Of a stretch of DNA of 64,000 bases, positions 59,309 through 64,000 are shown piece by piece (positions within the stretch are counted from its first letter, which is position 1; each line of letters begins with the position of its first letter). The notes beneath the pieces were generated by a model. It worked only from the letters and a program-made list of their open reading frames with translations. It was not told where the DNA came from and searched no databases. Where the stretch lies: positions 180,847,825-180,911,824 of the forward strand of contig NC_073696.1 in NCBI RefSeq assembly GCF_029784165.1, given 5' to 3'. The stretch is from Wyeomyia smithii. Taxonomy: Eukaryota; Arthropoda; Insecta; Diptera; Culicidae. A program made the translations under genes and the position numbers.

Positions 59309-61078
59309 GGTGAAATAAAATAAAATTAATTAGTCTGGCATCAGCTGCTACGTAGCCTGCAGCAAACCGGTAGCAACTCCGATAGGCACAAAAAGCTGCA
59401 AATTCATCGCCATGAACCACACTGTGACAATCACGGACTGACTGACACATTTCCTCCGCTCTCGGAGCCCCTAAGGGGGCGAATCGTTTATTTCAATGCA
59501 TTCAAATGCATATGATTGTTTTTTAGCTTTTAAATTCGATAATTTTTTGCTTAATTGTCACGCAATCAAGGTAATGCTTTGCATCCTACAAATTATCTTC
59601 AACGTATGATCACGATGAATACATATGATGTGTTATAACCAAAGCACGTCGCTGTGATGATGTTTTAGTCATTTCAAAACGCATATTGTAACAGTGTTTT
59701 TATTTCAAGATAACCGTTTGCTACACCGAATAAAATACATGTAGTGCGCTACGAGTAAACCTTCGGTTGGAATAAATATCATTGCCCGTTTTTGCACTGG
59801 AAATGATTATTCACTTACAAACTCTCTTTGTCAGTGATGCATTATCAAAATGCAATCCCATTAACAATTAATGATCACATACGAACGGGTTGCGCGCTAA
59901 GAGTGCTCGGGATCTAAATGCGCTCCCCTGTGTTCTCAATGGGCACTGACTGCAAAGTGGATAAAAATATGGCTGAAAAGTGCTACATCATCCAACCCGT
60001 CCTGGTCTGGTAGCTACTGCAATGGGCCATGGAACGAGACAGAGCCTTCAATCTCCCTGCATCAACGGAATGGGTAGACGACTGTGCCACGGTACACCGT
60101 TGTAAAGTTGCCATGAATCCTTTGCCGAGACCTCGCAATAATACACTGGTGGCGCATGTCTTACCGATATATAAATCCATTCATTCATGCACGAGGTTTG
60201 GCTGAATAGTTTTACTATTAACATCAGAGATGTACGAATTAATAATTGGTTGAATTGCAAGCATTTTTCGTATGCTATTGTAAAGCTGGCGCATAATTTA
60301 TTGGCGCATGCTACTATCATATAAAATTTGGATAGTTTTTAAGCTTGGATAGCAACTGTGTCTTATAGCTTCAACGTAACTTTTGTCAGGCGTATAATCC
60401 TATCATGAGGTATCGTTTTGATAATTTGTACTAGAACTAATGAAAGTTTTCGATGGATGGTCCAATCTACTTTAAGCTAGATCAATGTGATTGTTGGCTG
60501 ATCACGGGTAATGCTTTTTCGCAAAATCATTGTTCTACATCAAATTAAAATTTTTGCGTTTCGAAAGAACATAATAATTAATTGAGGTTCGAGTTTTTCG
60601 TATAGTTCTATACTGCTGTTCTCCGTATAGTTGTCCCTGTTTCTGTAAAGTTCATGCAATTATTGGCAGAATGACAGTATGGATAAACAATGAAAGATGA
60701 TTGATTGAGTTATTATTATATGCTAAGAAGGCAGTTTCCGTAAACATTGGACTAGTAATGGAACAGTCACTGACATCAAGTCTGCATGAAATGAACACAT
60801 ATTTATTAAGGTCGACAAACAACTGAACGAAACGCTCGGATTTAACGATATCGAACGCCGTTTTTTTAGTCGCTCCCTATAATGCTTTTACTGCAATATT
60901 AAGTTGGCTGCACAATCCATTAATGTCCCGTTACACTTGCGCGGCCCGTCTTGTGCATGTTGTCGATTGACTTTCCTACTGTTAGACAGGCAAATTTGCG
61001 AACTCAATAGATAGCGAATTTGTTTTTGTGTTTATCACATTTTCTTCTATTTCTAGAGTGTAATTGGTATATTAGCAG
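59309..61078. other. Non-coding stretch
   Basis: 3' UTR of the exon above, then AT-rich sequence. The minus frames near 59983-60320 overlap and show no domain. Confidence 0.4.
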
Positions 61079-61127
61079 TGCTTCATATCTATGGAAATGC
61101 AATGGAAGCAGCCGCACGAACGAAAAG
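61079..61127 (+). CDS. Candidate 49-nt internal exon
   Basis: An acceptor ATATTAGCAG and a donor AAAAG|GTAGGTG enclose 49 nt that read, in one phase, LHIYGNAMEAAARTKR with two bases left at each end. The splice sites and the coding-like sequence agree. Too short to identify; flanking exons are not found. Confidence 0.35.
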
Positions 61128-61402
61128 GTAGGTGCAAAGACAGGCAAAGCATCTCGAATAGGTAGCCACGGAAAGGCACAGTAATTACTATCATAGCACC
61201 CCATAAAATACAACAATGAAATGTGTGTTTGCGGTTAGCAGCAATAATCATAATCAAAATAAAGTATAAATAAAAGCCGTTGTGCAGATGATAACCCCGT
61301 CCGAGGTGATCAAGCTGGGCGTTCGAAGCAGAAGTTGTCTGATGATTAATGAGGTTATGGCATGAGCTCTGCATTTAGCGGAGTACAACTGGCTGACATG
61401 GA

Positions 61403-61609
61403 TCAAAGTAGCAAGGCAAGTTCTTCACGACGCGGTTGCATAACTTCTAAAGTGCCGAATTGCCCTGCGAAGTAGTGTTTTGCTTCCGCTTTAGCTGGTT
61501 TCGCTCCTCGTACATATTCAGGTAGGGTGGGCATAAGCTGCCACTTGTTCACCTGTTTGATCAACAGAATACGCTCAATGACCACCCTAGCGGTCACAAG
61601 AAGCATCCG
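61403..61609 (-). CDS. Candidate minus-strand exon, 67-codon frame
   Basis: A pyrimidine-rich acceptor CTTTTATTTTCTTGCCAG is followed by CGG ATG and an open frame MLLVTARVVIERILLIKQVN, KWQLMPTLPEYVRGAKPAKA, EAKHYFAGQFGTLEVMQPRR, ending at a TGA (61403-61405). Codon use is mixed and coding-like. It could be a last exon, or be spliced at CAG|GTGAAC near 61553. The hydrophobic start and basic middle would suit a small membrane or mitochondrial protein, but I recognise no family. Confidence 0.4.
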   Translation of the reverse strand, partial: RMLLVTARVVIERILLIKQVNKWQLMPTLPEYVRGAKPAKAEAKHYFAGQFGTLEVMQPRREELALLL

Positions 61610-63520
61610 CTGGCAAGAAAATAAAAGAGTAACTCGGCTTCGAAACCCATTGTTCTCACTTCATTAACAGATTACCTGCTGTAAAGAGAGAAAAGTGGGG
61701 CGAGCGTTGTGAGAAATTGTTATAATTTATTTTATAAACGAAGGTAATCTCAAATAATCATAAACTAATTTATCAAAAAAGCAACAGCAGTACCAGTGAA
61801 AACTAGGGGCAAGAGAAAACAGCTCGTGTGTAAAAATACCTCACGAGAAAAGGTACCTCTGGCTGACAACATTGTCGAGAAATGTATGTGTGTAATAAAT
61901 GTGGTTTCTACAGCTTCGAGAATGATCGATGATGCCTCAAAACATTATATCATAAGAATTGTGCCATTCCACTACGGATCGCACAAGTGCTTCGATGTCG
62001 TGTACAATAAACTAACATTTGCAGTCGCTCCCGCTCGTGTCAATTTGTCATGGAATATCCTGTTGGCATTTGTATTTTTGTTTCCTTTTTTTTTCGAGGA
62101 AAATAGCCTATCGACTATCAACTAAAATTCTCACCTAAGTAATTGTTATGATGATCAAAACTTTAAGATACGGCCAATATTAATCACACCTAAAATACTA
62201 ACCAATAACTGATTAGCTGAACATTTTAAAAATTAGGCGGTATTTTTTTAACGTTTTCGGAAGAATTCTACTGCATTTCGGTAAAGAAGATTTAAAGACT
62301 TACAGCTTGACGACAGATCTATATTATTTACTCAATGTTTGAAATATTTTTGATGACTCTAGCAAAATAAAACTGGGCTGTTTTTTTTAAATTTTGCCGA
62401 GATAAGTTAGTATTATCTAGGGAAAATTGAAAAAAAAAGTAAAGTCTTTGTTTTCTACCAGCATTTCAAAGCGATCTTTTTGAATACATACGCAAGAAGC
62501 TAAAATTTGCTACTAGCAGAGTAGTAGTAGTATGAAAACGACGTAAGAAAGAAAACAAAATAATAAATATTGGGTAAAACCTGAGTTTGTCCAAAAATAG
62601 ACGGCTCGAGAATATGCGTATAACGATATGTTATATATATAACTTTAAACAAATTTGAAGTAAATTGTAAAACTGTTGTATTTAATTCTGCGTAAAATAG
62701 TTAATACACACATTCAAAGTTTGAACGTAAAGCAGAGCAAATGTAACTCGACAAATTCAAAGTATTGCTCATCGCTAGAGCTCGAATACTGTTACATTTT
62801 TTTTATTCTAATTAATAGTAATAATATGAAGGCAGTTACATTGGAAGCGGTCGTCTTTTAAGGCTATCCACAATTCAAGCTATTTTTTATGTCTTTATAT
62901 GAGCAGAACTGCTGATCAGCCAGAGCATATGCCATCAAACGGAACAAGTAATAATTAAATGGCACAATATCTGGGATTCCGTCTGATTTGTTTTATGTAA
63001 TTTCAAAGATGTTAGCAATGTGACGCCGAGCGTTGTCATGCCGTTAAATCACTTTTTTCGTGCCTCTGCTAGTATTGTGGCCATTTTTCGCGCAATGCTC
63101 GGCTTAACCGTATCAATTGATACCGTTCTCCAGTCAAGGTTTTGTTCGGTTTTAATAGCTCATAATAAATCACACCGACCTAGTTCCACAAAATACACAG
63201 TATAACCTTGACCGGGCAGCCTCCATAAGAGCCTTACAATATCATATTCAATTGACAATTTCCAGGTTATAGCGACGCTCTGACCCAACGCTTTCAACTT
63301 TGTGAGTTAAATGGGAACTACTCGAATGCTCTTGTTTGGATTGTGACAGCTTAAAAACTCGAAAAGAAAAAAAAATGATGTGGATATTGATTGATTGCGG
63401 AGATCAACAGCGTCACTATCACCTGACGATTGTCAATTAAAGAACACAACCAGCGCTGACGGAATCAGGTAGTTTCCATGGAGTAGTTCGCGCATATAGA
63501 CGAAATCGTGATAATATAAA
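61610..63520. other. Non-coding stretch
   Basis: The frames 61796-62125 and 63020-63205 show no domain. AT-rich; nothing else seen. Confidence 0.4.
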
Positions 63521-63724
63521 ATGGAGGACGTCAATACGGTTTATACAATTTTAGGTGCCTACAAGGCGCCAGTCATCAACAGCGAAAAAATTTCCGAAAT
63601 ATTGATCGGAGCTTGCGTGACGTATTTATTGAAAATGCCATTGCCGTTCCAACTAAAAGAAAATTATCAACAAATGTCAGTGCTAATTTCAAATGACACG
63701 TTGAAAGAAAGGGAAGAGTCATAA
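63521..63724 (+). CDS. Hypothetical small protein (67 aa)
   Basis: An ATG in the context ATAAAATGG opens MEDVNTVYTILGAYKAPVIN, SEKISEILIGACVTYLLKMP, LPFQLKENYQQM and a charged tail ending EREES. The start context is good and the codon mix better than nearby frames. No family recognised and no splice evidence, so it could also be the first exon of a larger gene running right, or chance. Confidence 0.3.
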   Translation: MEDVNTVYTILGAYKAPVINSEKISEILIGACVTYLLKMPLPFQLKENYQQMSVLISNDTLKEREES

Positions 63725-64000
63725 TATGTGCCAGTATATGCATCGATTGAGACAGTCATCAGTTCAATTTAAAATGACCCGAAGAACACCAGACGGAAAA
63801 AATCAGTTATTAAATCTGTTTGACAGCTAAAATGTTCAAATCGAAATGAATGCGCGAAATATTCAGTTTCAATGTTTTGCTTCGAAAATGTAGAGCCCAG
63901 GTCCCTTTGACAGGTGAAAAAATACATCGCTTATCGTCCGTTGGCTTCAAATCATAAGGAAACCAAGTTCCTTGTTTTTGCATCAATCCGGAAGCATACA
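63725..64000. other. Window end, non-coding
   Basis: Nothing supported. Confidence 0.4.

Noticed and set aside
1..64000. CRISPR array, bacterial operon, phage or integrated virus
   Set aside because: No regularly spaced repeats with unique spacers, no dense coding, and no viral capsid, polymerase or envelope motifs; retroelement pieces are ordinary LTR and LINE fragments.

Overview
The window looks like nuclear DNA of a dipteran, most likely a mosquito. It is AT-rich, gene-poor, full of short non-autonomous DNA transposons, and has spliced genes with long introns. There are no bacterial-style operons, rRNA genes, true tRNA genes or CRISPR arrays. Nearly all open frames of 60-140 codons look like chance frames or broken transposon genes. 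The mosquito assignment rests on the remembered look of several dispersed repeats and was not tested by a search.

Layout: 0-1.4 kb holds the 3' end of a dead copia retrotransposon and an internally deleted mariner. 3.3-4.1 kb holds a small two-exon gene whose first exon resembles the DUF4485 domain. 5.9-12.9 kb is a repeat block: an inverted/tandem composite repeat, a cluster of ATCCGGATAT-like motifs, and a dispersed repeat array broken by a MITE and a mariner element. The mariner itself carries an insertion holding another MITE and a gypsy gag fragment. 13.1-16.9 kb holds the 3' end of a minus-strand gene: three exons with matching splice phases and a Ser/Pro/Ala-rich C-terminus, which I could not name. 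18.5-32.2 kb is mostly non-coding, with hAT-like elements (one with a perfect 8-bp target duplication), a tRNA-derived SINE with 13-bp target duplications, a pogo-like end and a PIF/Harbinger-like element. 35.1-38.4 kb has a long palindrome, a ~120-bp tandem repeat and two dead LINE fragments (RTE-like and jockey-like). 46.5-55.4 kb is a second repeat block: a 503-bp TA-flanked element, a 2.2-kb hAT element with a perfect 8-bp target duplication and two foldbacks inside it, and a pogo-like element with a helix-turn-helix remnant.

At 56.2-56.4 kb a minus-strand segment has GA-rich, CG-rich promoter-like sequence, an ATG, and a strong GTGAGT donor. About 1.8 kb downstream on the same strand is a motif that fits a recursive-splicing ratchet point. 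One reading is that this is the first exon of the minus-strand gene whose last exons lie at 14.6-16.9 kb, which would put most of the window inside its ~39-kb intronic span. That link is inference. The right end (56.4-64 kb) is poor in transposons and carries three candidate exons: a plus-strand terminal exon at 59.2 kb, a 49-nt plus-strand exon at 61.1 kb and a minus-strand exon at 61.4-61.6 kb.

I found no convincing new multi-gene system. The most useful leads are the ratchet point and long minus-strand gene model, the layered transposon insertions that can be ordered in time, and several near-perfect palindromes that could make double-stranded RNA if transcribed.
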